From contig JAJQJQ010000049.1 of assembly GCA_028622995.1 (NCBI GenBank), positions 1,798,001-1,862,000 on the forward strand: 64,000 nt of DNA, written 5' to 3'. This document shows positions 54,601 to 64,000 of the stretch, piece by piece. The stretch is from Panagrolaimus kolymaensis (taxonomy: Eukaryota > Nematoda > Chromadorea > Rhabditida > Panagrolaimidae). Within the stretch, counting starts at the first letter, position 1, and the number at the start of each line of letters is the position of its first letter. Under the pieces are notes generated by a model. That model was not told the DNA's origin, did no database searches, and worked only from the letters and a program-made list of their open reading frames with translations. A program made the position numbers and the translations under genes.

Positions 54601-55339
54601 ATGGAAAATTACTCAACATTTATTGGTTTACTTTTGGCTTCTTTATCGATGATTTCGTTTATGTTGATTCTATGTGGTAAAAGTGGTGGCAACAAAAAGA
54701 GTAAGGTTTTTTTGTTTTCATTTATTTTTTTCACTCCCAAAGTTGCAAAGTTTTGTTATTACTTCTTTTTTTACTAAACATGAAAGCTTTTTTTCAGAAA
54801 ATCAACCAAACCGAAACAAGAAAACTGGTGGAAAAGATGAAAAGGGTACAGTCGCATCAAGTGGTCATGGAGTACACAATTCTAAAAAAGAAAAGAAACC
54901 AAATGAACAATCAAAATCCATAAAGAGGAAGAAAGATGAAACTGTAAGTCGCTTTTAATCCTTTGTTTATGTACCTATGTATGGCTTTAGACGAGTTGTA
55001 GCTACTTATCGACTTGAATGCTGTTTATTATGTTGCGTAATTATGCTTAATATTCCTTTAATAAATGGAAGTATGTGTGTAGCTAAAGCTTGGGTTAATA
55101 GGAATGGTTAATGTTTGATTAACATCATTTTGCTTTTCTCAAAACAAGCTTTACCTTACCACGTTTAACATGTTTTTGAGACTATAGCCTTTATTAATTA
55201 TGTTGTATTGATCCATTATTAACCATTCATACTATTTCAGCAAGACATAGTGGATCCTGATCTCAAAAGTCGAGAAAATTATGATATCAAAACCGTTGAT
55301 GAAAAGAATGAATTGGATAAGATTAAAACTATTGGTTGA
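54601..55339 (+). CDS. Small lysine-rich single-pass membrane protein, unknown family
   Basis: Three exons (54601-54700, 54798-54943, 55241-55339) give 114 residues with clean GTAAGG/GTAAGT donors, TTTCAG acceptors and closing phases. Residues 7-26 form one membrane span or signal anchor (FIGLLLASLSMISFMLILCG). The rest is hydrophilic and Lys-rich (NKKTGGKDEKG, KKEKKPNEQSKS, KRKKDET), ending in an acidic/basic mix (VDEKNELDKIKTIG). No domain or known family was recognised. The splice structure makes it a credible gene despite its size. A role cannot be assigned. Confidence 0.7.
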
Positions 55340-55609
55340 ATATTGTAAAACGTATGTATAAAATTTAATGGAATGATTTGTTGATGATTTTTCAAATTAA
55401 TGATTTTTGTATGTAATAAAGTGATGATTCCAATGCTTGTGTATATCTAACATAATTACAAAAACCTGTACATAGTCTCTCTCCAAAGTTGCAAAAGTTA
55501 AACCTCTTACTAAGTTGTTATTGAAGATGATGCGGCAGTGCTTCTGCCAAAAACTTTTTATTAACAGATACACATTTAATTTTATTACATTATTACAAAC
55601 ATACATTAA

Positions 55610-56097
55610 TTAACTAGACAAATAAAGAGAACGAAGTACTTTGTTGCCACAAATAAATGTTGGAATACCAAGGAGCGCGAGATATTTGAGTGTATTGAAC
55701 ATATCCAAGTGAAGCCAAAAAACGAAGTAAAGTCCAAAGATTGCAAAAAGACCAGCATGAAAACCAAGCGACCATAAGGATAATTGAAATTTGTCGAAGT
55801 TTAGACCAATTATAAGCCACTAAAATAGTTTGATTAGAAAGAAACGAGGAGTAAGAAAGGACATACTACAATGAAAAGAAGAGCGATTGGAGCAAGACAA
55901 AGAATGGTGAATGCATCAGAAAGTAATTGAGGCGGAAGCTTTTCAGGTTCACGAAAATGATGTTTGATTTCTGGTAAAGTTTCATAGTTGACTATTTGAG
56001 ATTTTCTTACAGGAACATTAGATGATGAAAGTTGCTCTTCTGCAAATGAAAAAACAACAAACAAAGTTGAAAGTAAAATAACCAAACGAATATGCAT
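55610..56097 (-). CDS. Short protein equal to the C-terminal membrane domain of ribophorin II (OST delta)
   Basis: Two exons on the minus strand (55870-56097 and 55610-55819) encode 145 residues. Residues 1-19 form a signal peptide (HIRLVILLSTLFVVFSFA) followed by about 25 polar residues. Then comes the hallmark of ribophorin II/Swp1, PEIKHHFREPEKLPPQLLS (vertebrate PEITHMFREPEKRPP), and three membrane spans including LDMFNTLKYLALLGIPTFICGNK. Ribophorin II is a subunit of the ER oligosaccharyltransferase. The large luminal part present in other animals is absent, and no exon for it lies upstream. An ATATTTCAG acceptor ends 7 nt before the ATG, so the transcript appears to start here. It is either a genuinely reduced subunit, one half of a split gene, or a truncated paralogue. 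Confidence 0.85.
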
Positions 56098-56740
56098 TTG
56101 AGACCTGAAATATAAAAAAGATGAAAAAGCGATAACGATAACGAGCAAAAAGTTATAAACAAAAAATACAGTACAAACACGAACGCTAAAATCACTAAAA
56201 GATAAAGATTTAGTTCTTTGTTTAAATTACAACCATTTTCTATGGATGGAAAAAACATTGAAAAAAGGAGCAAAACTTTGGAAGAGAAGGAGCAATAAAA
56301 AAAGAAGAAAATGGAGCTTCAGAATTTTTACTTTCATAGATGATGCTAGAAGCTTTGGCTTACTATCCTCAATGTCAATACATAAAAATATGATGTCCAA
56401 AATGCTTTTTCATTTTTTGAGCTACGCTGCTCTTCTTCCATTTGTTGTTTGTTCTTTACCTACTTTAGAAAGCCATTGTTTATGCTTACATATTTGCCTC
56501 CCATCTTATCTTTGATTCTTACAAGTGTCATGAAATACTAATTAGTCGTAGATTTTGGAACATGTGTCAAATGTTTTCATAAGGTGTTTTGATTGATGAT
56601 TACCCTTCTTTTTTTGAATCCCATTCCTTTTTCGTGTTTGTTTATTTGTGCCTATTTTTTCTTTTTTGTACCATCTTCTTCACTTACTAACCTTTGTCTT
56701 CTTTTCAGCATCAACTTGCTTCATCATTGTTACTCTTGAA
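56098..56740. other. Shared upstream region of the RPN2-like gene and TRAPPC2
   Basis: Divergent spacer containing both promoters. A TCTTTTCAG acceptor ends at 56708, 32 nt before the TRAPPC2 ATG, and is a likely trans-splice or 5' UTR acceptor. The 89-codon frame at 56246-56515 has no splice or family support. Confidence 0.5.
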
Positions 56741-57271
56741 ATGTATGTACCTAAGAAATTTTATTTTGTTATTATTGGACATGATGATCAACTGATATAT
56801 GAATTCGAATTTCCTGTTATTGATTCAAATAAAACACGAGAAAAAGATGATCGACCTGTAAAGAAATTTATTGTTCATTCCGCTTTGGATATTGTGGATG
56901 AACGTATCAAACGAAGTCAACAAATGTATTTCAAGGTATGTATGCTTCATGGTGATCCTTATGTACTTCGAGAAGTTACTTTCTTTTTATTTTCTTTAAC
57001 TTTCTTTTCGTTTTAGGCAATCAACAAATGTGATGAATGGTGGGTGTCAGCTTTTGTTACAGCTAGCACAATGAGATTTATTATTTTACATACTGTACGA
57101 GCTGATGAACAAATCAAACAATTCTTCCATGAAATGTATGAAGCATATATCAAATATTCAATGAATCCATTTTATGAACTTGATACTCCAATCAAATCAA
57201 CTGATTTCGAACAAAAAGCATTATACTATGGCCAAAAATATTTGAAGATTGATTCAGTATTAGATGTTTAA
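56741..57271 (+). CDS. TRAPPC2: TRAPP complex subunit 2 (sedlin)
   Basis: Two exons (56741-56935 and 57017-57271) give 149 residues, slightly longer than vertebrate sedlin. The longin-fold sequence matches throughout: KFYFVIIGHDDQLIYEFEF, IVHSALDIVDE, NKCDEWWVSAFVTASTMRFI, and IKYSMNPFYELDTPI. TRAPPC2 is a core subunit of the TRAPP complexes that act as Rab exchange factors and tethers in ER-to-Golgi transport. The start ATG precedes YVPKKFYFV, placing the first strand at the normal position. Confidence 0.96.
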
Positions 57272-60200
57272 AAGCTTATTATTATTATTGTACTTTCTTT
57301 TGTCTTTTATGTTGTTGTTGTTAAACTTTGTATTTGTATCGTATAATAATGTTATTTAGTATAAATGTGTTACAAGCAATGATTAGTTTTTGTATTTGAG
57401 CTAACACAAATATGCAACCCTCGCGTTTTTTCCAAGTTCATATGTGTTAAAGAACAATAGGAAAATGGCTAAAGGCAGCATACTTTTATCTTCCATTATA
57501 GCGTTTTTGTTTTTTGTGATTTATGATTGAATTTTAAAAGCGTTTTTGTTATCGTGTTTGAAGAGAGGCCACTAATATGTATCGTGTCACAAATTATTAT
57601 TACAAATTGCCGTTTATCACTCATCAAACGTTTTTAGAATTGAAACTTAACTAATTTTTCTTTGCTTTCTTCAAACATTGGAGAGTCTCATCTACTTTCA
57701 AAAAAGATGTTTGCTTTTTTTAGAAGAATAAAAAACAGAGAAGTAAGCGTATGTAAAAATTGAATAAACAACAAAGACAAAACTTGCTTTTTTTGCTAAA
57801 TTAGGTTAATTTTATTTATTTCTGCTGTTTTATATGTAAGCCTTCTCTTTTTTTTGTTGTGTCGATGCAGGTGCCATTGAGAAATGAAATATTATTAAAG
57901 GCAGTGTACATATGTTTATTTTTTTACGAAAAGAGACACCAAAAAGCTATGAATTCTTTTTTTTAAAGTTATTATTTATTCATGTGTTTTTATTTTAGTT
58001 TTTTTTGAAGTTTTCAAACTCTTTTTTGTTTAGCAACAAAAAAATGAATTTGAATGAACGGCTCCGGCCGTAGCTTATGAATGTGAGTGAAGTCTAGGCA
58101 ACATTTTTTTATTTTTGTTTGAATTTACAAATACTTTTTTGGAAGTTGCTTTTCGTTATTTTGAAAATCATCTTGTTTTGTGCCCTTTTTTGAAAGATTT
58201 TTTACTTACTTTTAATTTTTTGATTGTAAGACTCGATGTAATACAAAAAAATTTCCATGTTATTTGCTGCATATTACTTTACTTCTTTATCTCCACTCTT
58301 CTTCTTCTTACTTATTTTTTTTTCTCTCGCTCCATTGACTTTTTTCATCATCATCAAATTTAAAGATGAAGAGAAGAAAAAAGTTATTACTTTTCAATTT
58401 TCAATTTATAAATAATCTTTATTTTCTTTTTATTCACACAGCAGGAGGAGATTTTCACTTTTTTTTTTCAACCACCATCGACGACGGCAAAACAACATAC
58501 ATACATTCTTCACTTCTTTTTTTTCGAAGCCATAAAACGGGAAGGAACGGAAAAAATTTTTTGTTGTTGTTGAGATTTTTAAAAACCCACAAACAACTAA
58601 ATAAGGAATAAGAAAGAAGAAGCCAAAAAAATAAAATGATGGACTTATTTGTTTTCAGCCCTGAGGTGTTAGTTGTTAGTTGTCGTCTGCTTCCATTCCA
58701 TATTGCCTCGATTCGATTTGAGTCAAGTCGATGAGAATTGTTGAGAATGATGATGAAAGTAAGTGGATGGTGGATTTATTTTAGTGCTTGCTGCCATCCC
58801 ATAAAAAGAAGGAAAATTTGATGACAACAAAAAAAAATAAAAGAAAAGAAATAAATTGAAGGGTGTTAATCTTGTGAAAATAAAAAAAGTTAAGAAAAAA
58901 GAAAGAAAGTAAAAAAAATTTAGAAAGAGAGAGAGAGTCACTTTTGGGTATGTAAAAAACTAATTTTTTTGCTATTTTTCTTTCTTCGCTTTCAATGTTT
59001 TTAAAATGTCATAAAAAAAAGTCAATTATTGTCGTCGCTTGCTTTACAATTTTTTTAAAGGTAAAATATGGCTTTTTTTAAATCGCATTTGAGGCTGAAA
59101 TTTATATATGTATGTTTGTTAGATTGTAAAATTATATGTAATAGTTTTTTATGCTACAGAAAGGAATTTTGTTTGTTTTTGAAGAATTTCGACAGCAGCA
59201 AAAAATTGTTACATTTGTTGTTTGTTACTGATACAGCTCTACCATTTGTTGTGAATAAAAATATTTTTCTGCCGTGTAACTTTCAGAAAAAAAACTGTTA
59301 AATATTTTTTCTTTATTCGAGTTTCCAATTTTCGTAATCCCAATTACTTGCAATAAACATTTCGAGGCGAGATTCCTTGTAATAATCTTTTTTTTTCTGC
59401 TGAATAAAGGAATATTCGTGAAATTTGAATCTCATCCAATAAAAATAAATAAAAGCATGCCCAAATAAATATTTGTTTTTTGTTTGGATATAAAATTTCC
59501 TTTTTTGTTTTTTAACCTTCGTTTTAAAAAATTGCCTCAAAGCTCGCTCGGAAAAAAAATTGCTTCAAAACAAATAAGTGAATTTTTTAGTCAAATTTAA
59601 TTTACTTTTTTTGTTTAAAAAAATTTAGTAAATCGTAAGAAATTATTATTATTACTTCTATATATTTTTCACTCACTCTTTTTTTCAAAATGTCTTATTT
59701 TTTAAATTTTATTATTATTACCATAAGGTGGAACAACAACAGCTGTAAGTGAAAAAATGAAGAAGAAAAAATGGCGAAGAAGAGAATCAAATTTCAAAAA
59801 TTATTATTGCCTTTTTAACAGCAGCACTGAACGAACGAATTTATGCCTCTTTGATCTGTCTCATATCCTCAAAGCAAGCGCTGGAAAAGCAAGCAAGGTG
59901 GCCACCGCCACATTAGAAAAGAAAAGATTTTTATCTTCTTTTTCACTTTTGCAAAAACGAAAAGCAACGGCGGCCGCAAAAAAAGTTCTTTTTTGTGACA
60001 ATTGTCAAATTTCCATTTTCTGAGCAGTGTTAAAAAAATAAAAAGCAAAAACATTTTTTTTTGATGCAATTTAAGTTTTTTTCTTTGTGTTTTTGTTTGA
60101 GGTTGTTGAAGAAGATGTTGCTTGACAAAAGACAATAGTTTATAACAAATATAATAAATGACATTGTTTTTTTATTTTTGACAAAAAACATGTCATTTTT

Positions 60201-61026
60201 TTGTGAAGTTTCTGTCAATTAAAAATAAAGAATTATGTTTTTTGTTGTTTTTTTTTCGTGTTTTCGTGGATTTACTTGTTCAATTTTTTTGATTTAAATG
60301 TTTAGGGGTAAATTTTAAAATGAGGCTATTGTAGCTATTTGCTGATGAAAATTATCTTGACCTATCTTGTCCGAAAAATTTTGTTTTGAGACTTTAGTGA
60401 AAATATTTTGTGATTTTTAAGTTTCACTTTTTCCCAATTTTCCCATTTTTCCCATTTTAAAACTTTTCAAATTCTCATTCTTTTTTTTAATGGATTAACA
60501 TCCATTTTTGCCGCCTTCCATTATTTTTCAATCATTTTAATCTCTCAACAAAAAAAAGCAGGCGAGAGAAACCTTAGATGACTGATTAATCCCATGTCAT
60601 CATCATCCATATTATTTCTATCAACACCAATCCAATTCAACAACATTTTTTCTTTCCTTTTTTATAAGTGACCATTATTTCTCACTTTTTTTTTATTTGG
60701 TGCTTCATCCATTTTTCGATTAAATATTGACCACTTGTCCGCTGTTTTCCTTTCTTTGTCGTTCACTCGTTCGTTGCCATTTTCGATCTCATTTTTTTTG
60801 TTAAGTGGAATTCCACTTAAGCCATAGGCAGCCATACTTATCCTTTAACTTTTTTTTATAAAATCTGACTTTTTTTCTTCCGTTGTTTTTTAATTAACTT
60901 TTTACTTCTTTTTTTTTCAGAAAGTCATCCTTAAAACTTTTTAAATTTAAGAAAATCATTTTTTCACTGCCAAATGCTTTTATTATTATTTCAAAAAAAT
61001 TGTTATTTCATTTATCATTTTCAAAA
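57272..61026. other. Gene-free region (about 3.7 kb)
   Basis: AT-rich spacer with homopolymer runs. A short GC-rich hairpin (ACGGC-TCCG-GCCGT) lies at 58058-58071, an A-tract followed by GCAGGCGA at 60558-60565, and a TTTTTTTCAG acceptor ending at 60920 that probably belongs to the 5' UTR of the next gene. No coding exon was accepted. Confidence 0.5.
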
Positions 61027-62664
61027 ATGTTTAAAAATAATTATGGCTGCAAATGGAAGCCACCTTCGTCGCTGTTAATAATAATTTTAATAATCTTTTG
61101 TTTTTGTTGTAAATTTTCTTATTCATTTGAAACTTCGGACGAACAAGAAGCAGACGATGGAGGAGGAGGAGGAGGTGAAGGTCACCAACAATGTCCAGAT
61201 GGATGTTTATGTGAAGAAAGTGATACAGTAAGTAATCGAAAAAAAATTTACGCAAATTCGGAAAATAATTTTCTTATGTTTTTAGTTATTTTGTAATAAC
61301 ATAGAATTAACCAAAGTGCCTTCATATTGGCCAACACATTATCATAAAATAACTTTGCGAAATACTTCCCTTACAACTTTACATAAAAATTCATTTCGAA
61401 AATTTCGTAAACTTGAAGAACTTAGAATAGAAGATAGCTTTCAATTGGATGTAATAGATAAATATGCTTTTAAAGGCCTTAATAAATTACGGTAAACTTT
61501 TTTTGAAAAAATAAAAACTAAAATTGAGTTTGATAATTTTCAGAATTTTATCCCTTTCAAAAAATCCAAAATTAAGTCAAATTTATAAAGCCACATTTTC
61601 TGGAATAGGAAATGAAAATTCTCTTAAAATTTATATTAAAAATAATAAATTACAAATTATTCATGGTTATGCTTTTAAGTAAGTTTATTTACTCACGGGG
61701 ATTTGCAAACAAAATTCTAAAATGATTTTTTTTTAGAAATGTAAATAATCTTCGCGAACTTTCAATCGAGGATGAATGCATAACATTTTCTAAACATTCA
61801 TTGAGTTCCATTTCAATCCTTGATTTTCTTTCCATTCAAGGCGCATGCCAAATTGATGCTGAATCATTTTCAAATACCACTCGAGTACATAATTTTCACA
61901 TATCAAATTCTAAATTAAATTTTTTAAAGAAAACTTTTGATGGTTTAAGTCATGTTAATCATGTAAGTTTTAATCCAGCATATTTGTGGCTTTCCAATTA
62001 TTTATTTTTAGATTTTAATCCAAAATAATCAAATAGGTAAAATATCAGAAGACACATTTGCGGGAAGTTCGACGATAGGAAATTTACAAATTCAAACCAA
62101 TAAAATCAATGAAATCGAACCAAGAGCTTTTGCATCAACAGAAAATTTGGGTACTGTTATTATAACTCAAAATACAATAAGTAATACTTTAAAAACTCCT
62201 GAATGTGTTTTACATGATGCTCAAAGATTTATTTTTACTGATAATACTGTATTTTGTGGTTGCGCGTTGAAATGGATTCGACATCATTCAGTAAGTTTTG
62301 ATTAGCAAACAGGTTCGATTTGCATTGTTAAACTTGCTTTTGTCCTTCAGTTTTCTTCTAAATATAGCTCCGTTTTTAGGATCGCTCAATACTCAAAGAA
62401 AATTTTTGTGGTCGAGAAGAAGCTTTTAAAGCTATAATATATTATGAGCCCCGAGGATGTCCAACAGATCCACCAACTCCAATCACAACAATATTACCTC
62501 CAAACATGCAAGATACAGATTATATGGCAGAGTACTTCCCAGTTTCATCATCAGCAATACAACCTTCAAACACCTTTTTCCACCACCTCAAAGCTTTTTC
62601 ATTACCCTTTCTCTTCATTTTACTCAGGTCTCAAAACTTTATTATTGCTCAATTACATGTTTAA
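61027..62664 (+). CDS. Extracellular leucine-rich-repeat protein, possibly GPI-anchored
   Basis: Six exons (61027-61227, 61286-61491, 61544-61678, 61737-61962, 62012-62290, 62380-62664) give 443 residues. A hydrophobic signal segment (LLIIILIIFCFCC) is followed by a Gly/Glu-rich stretch and an LRRNT cap (CPDGCLCEESDTLFC). About eight degenerate leucine-rich repeats follow (ELRIEDSFQLDVIDKYAFKG, LRILSLSKNPKLSQI, ILIQNNQIGKISEDTF), then an LRRCT-like cap starting CGCALKWIRHHS with later Cys in FCGREEAF and RGCP. After a Pro/Thr-rich stalk the chain ends in a hydrophobic run (FSLPFLFILL) and a short tail, which could be a GPI-attachment signal or weak membrane anchor. Such proteins act in adhesion or matrix patterning in animals. 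The exact family is unknown. Confidence 0.8.
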
Positions 62665-62821
62665 TAAAACAACAACAATCAATTTTACAAATAAATACAT
62701 ACATATAAATCTCATTAAAACTATACATCCACACGTACAACTAACTAACTAACTAAAAAAAACAACATTTGTTTCATCCATAAAAGATCTAATTTCATCC
62801 ATTTTCTTTAAACATCATTAA
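62665..62821. other. Convergent spacer with AACT simple repeat
   Basis: Only 157 bases separate the two convergent stop codons. The plus-strand gene has an AATAAA-like word near 62691. An (AACT)n microsatellite of about four units lies at 62738-62754. Confidence 0.6.
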
Positions 62822-63999
62822 TCACGATAAAGGATGTCGTCCATTTGTTGTTTGTTGTTGATCGTATTGAATGTCATTGGAGAATGTATAAAATTTTGAT
62901 CCAACAGCAAATTGTGAATTTGTTGATGCTTTGATTAAACCATTTTCAACTTGAATGGAATCATCCAAAGTAAATCGAGGAGTTTTGGCTATTATCCATT
63001 GCCATGAAAGTAATTCTTGTTGAGTTTTGAAGATACCCGGAAATGATGATTCTGATAAAGAGTTGACATTGACAATTGTGGATTCCTGAAAGCAGTTGTT
63101 ATAACGAGAAGAAATGTTAGGTAAACGTTTGCAAACTTCATATTTTTCTTTGACAGATTCCAATAAAAGTTTCTTTACTTCTTCCACTTGAATACCATGT
63201 ATTTCTTGGCTCAATTGCCCCACATGTTTTGCTAGTATACTTCTTGTAGCATTCGTTATTATTCTTTCCTAAAAATGTACCAATAAAAACGATGTAAGCT
63301 GTTAACACAATGTTTACTTTGAAAGGACTTTTCAAACATCTTCTTAGAATATCCAAATCTTCATCCACCAGTAGCGTCAAATGATGATAAGCTTTTTCTT
63401 TAGCAATTCGAGCAGCAGTTCCACTAACTTTTCGTTCATCTGGAAAAACGATATCATCACGTTTTGTTGCAATTAGCTGAAAAGAAAAAGCATTGAAAAT
63501 GGAAAAGAGCAAATCCAATGAAAACGAAAAAGTTGAATCCAAATAAAAACTAACATTTGTTCCCAAATTTTCATTTAAAACTTCAGCAATCCATTGAAGA
63601 TTTCTTGGTCGACAATGATTCTTATGCGTTGTTAGAAGAGATATATTCAAATTGCCATATCCATGATAAACAGTTCCTCCACCACTGTGTCTTCTTGCTA
63701 AATCAATTCCTTCTTGTGTAACATATTCCACATCAGCTTCAAGGAATGGATTTTGATGTCGACCTATAACCACTGTTGGAGCATTACTAAAAGATAAATA
63801 ATAAATAAAAGTTAAAAGTTAAAAAAAGGGAAAGAACATACCTCCAAAATATTGCTAATTCACCAAACTTTTCAATATCATGATGACGGAATAACCATTC
63901 TTCCAAAGCTAAATTTTCATAAATACTTTTGCACGTTGATAAATATATTGTACATAGGTTTTTTAATGATGATGATGAATTTGAAAAGCATTTAGACAT
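62822..63999 (-). CDS. LIPT1: Lipoyltransferase 1, mitochondrial
   Basis: Four exons on the minus strand (63842-63999, 63555-63786, 63318-63476, 62822-63268) give 331 residues. The lipoate/biotin ligase fold is diagnostic: SIYENLALEEWLF, VVIGRHQNPFLEADV, ARRHSGGGTVYHGYGNLNIS with the substrate-binding Gly run, KVSGTAARIAKEKAYHH with the active-site Lys region, and FPGIFKTQQELLSWQWIIAKTPRF. The protein transfers lipoyl groups onto the E2 subunits of 2-oxoacid dehydrogenases in mitochondria. The ATG lies two bases from the window edge. A Ser/Lys-containing leader could be a mitochondrial presequence, but an exon further right cannot be excluded. The C-terminus is shorter than in vertebrates. 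Confidence 0.93.
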
Positions 64000-64000
64000 T

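Noticed and set aside
56246..56515. 89-codon open frame upstream of TRAPPC2
   Set aside because: No ATG context, splice sites or family match; composition matches the spacer.

Overview
The window is a piece of an AT-rich metazoan nuclear genome, most probably from a nematode. Genes are split by many short introns with GT...TTTCAG or TTTTAG borders. Gene-free DNA is dominated by poly-A and poly-T tracts. Most genes carry a pyrimidine-rich 3' splice acceptor only a few to a few dozen bases before the ATG, with no coding exon visible upstream, as expected for spliced-leader trans-splicing. Family content also fits: an HMIT-type inositol transporter, an anion-type Cys-loop receptor and an IL-17-receptor-like SEFIR protein. 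The nematode assignment is an inference; no spliced-leader RNA gene or rRNA is present.

Layout from left to right: the 3' end of a single-pass membrane protein (253-731, +); a complete H+/myo-inositol cotransporter (1316-4493, -); tRNA-Gly(UCC) (5651-5722, +); two orphan coiled-coil exons (6955-7249, -); about 5.3 kb without recognisable genes; a Cys-loop ligand-gated anion channel (12598-16720, +); the PP4 regulatory subunit R2 (17004-18769, -) divergent from UDP-glucose:glycoprotein glucosyltransferase (19674-25203, +); mitochondrial ribosomal protein uL23m (25961-26492, +); a 1,480-bp palindromic transposable element (26628-28107); a PRKX/PKA-like AGC kinase (28731-32615, -); about 6.2 kb of gene-free DNA holding a decayed tRNA-Ser-like sequence; CNOT3 of the CCR4-NOT complex (38874-41356, +); Cullin-3 (41861-44532, -); 4.7 kb of gene-free DNA with an anomalous GC hairpin; an IL-17-receptor-like protein (49258-54007, +); a small lysine-rich membrane protein (54601-55339, +); a very short protein equal to the C-terminal membrane domain of ribophorin II (55610-56097, -); TRAPPC2/sedlin (56741-57271, +); 3.7 kb of gene-free DNA; an extracellular leucine-rich-repeat protein (61027-62664, +) convergent with lipoyltransferase 1 (62822-63999, -).

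The genes are mostly unrelated housekeeping and signalling genes. Two ER glycoprotein functions occur (UGGT quality control and an oligosaccharyltransferase subunit fragment), but they lie 30 kb apart and nothing suggests an operon.

The most unusual items are: the palindromic element, whose two near-identical 390-bp arms both encode the same acidic protein tail reading outward; the stand-alone ribophorin-II C-terminal gene; a GC-AG intron and a possible 18-nt microexon in the channel gene; and GC-rich hairpins in otherwise AT-rich spacers. Exon borders were read by eye from splice consensus, reading phase and family similarity recalled from knowledge. They should be good to within a few bases where the phase closes, but no alignment was run.
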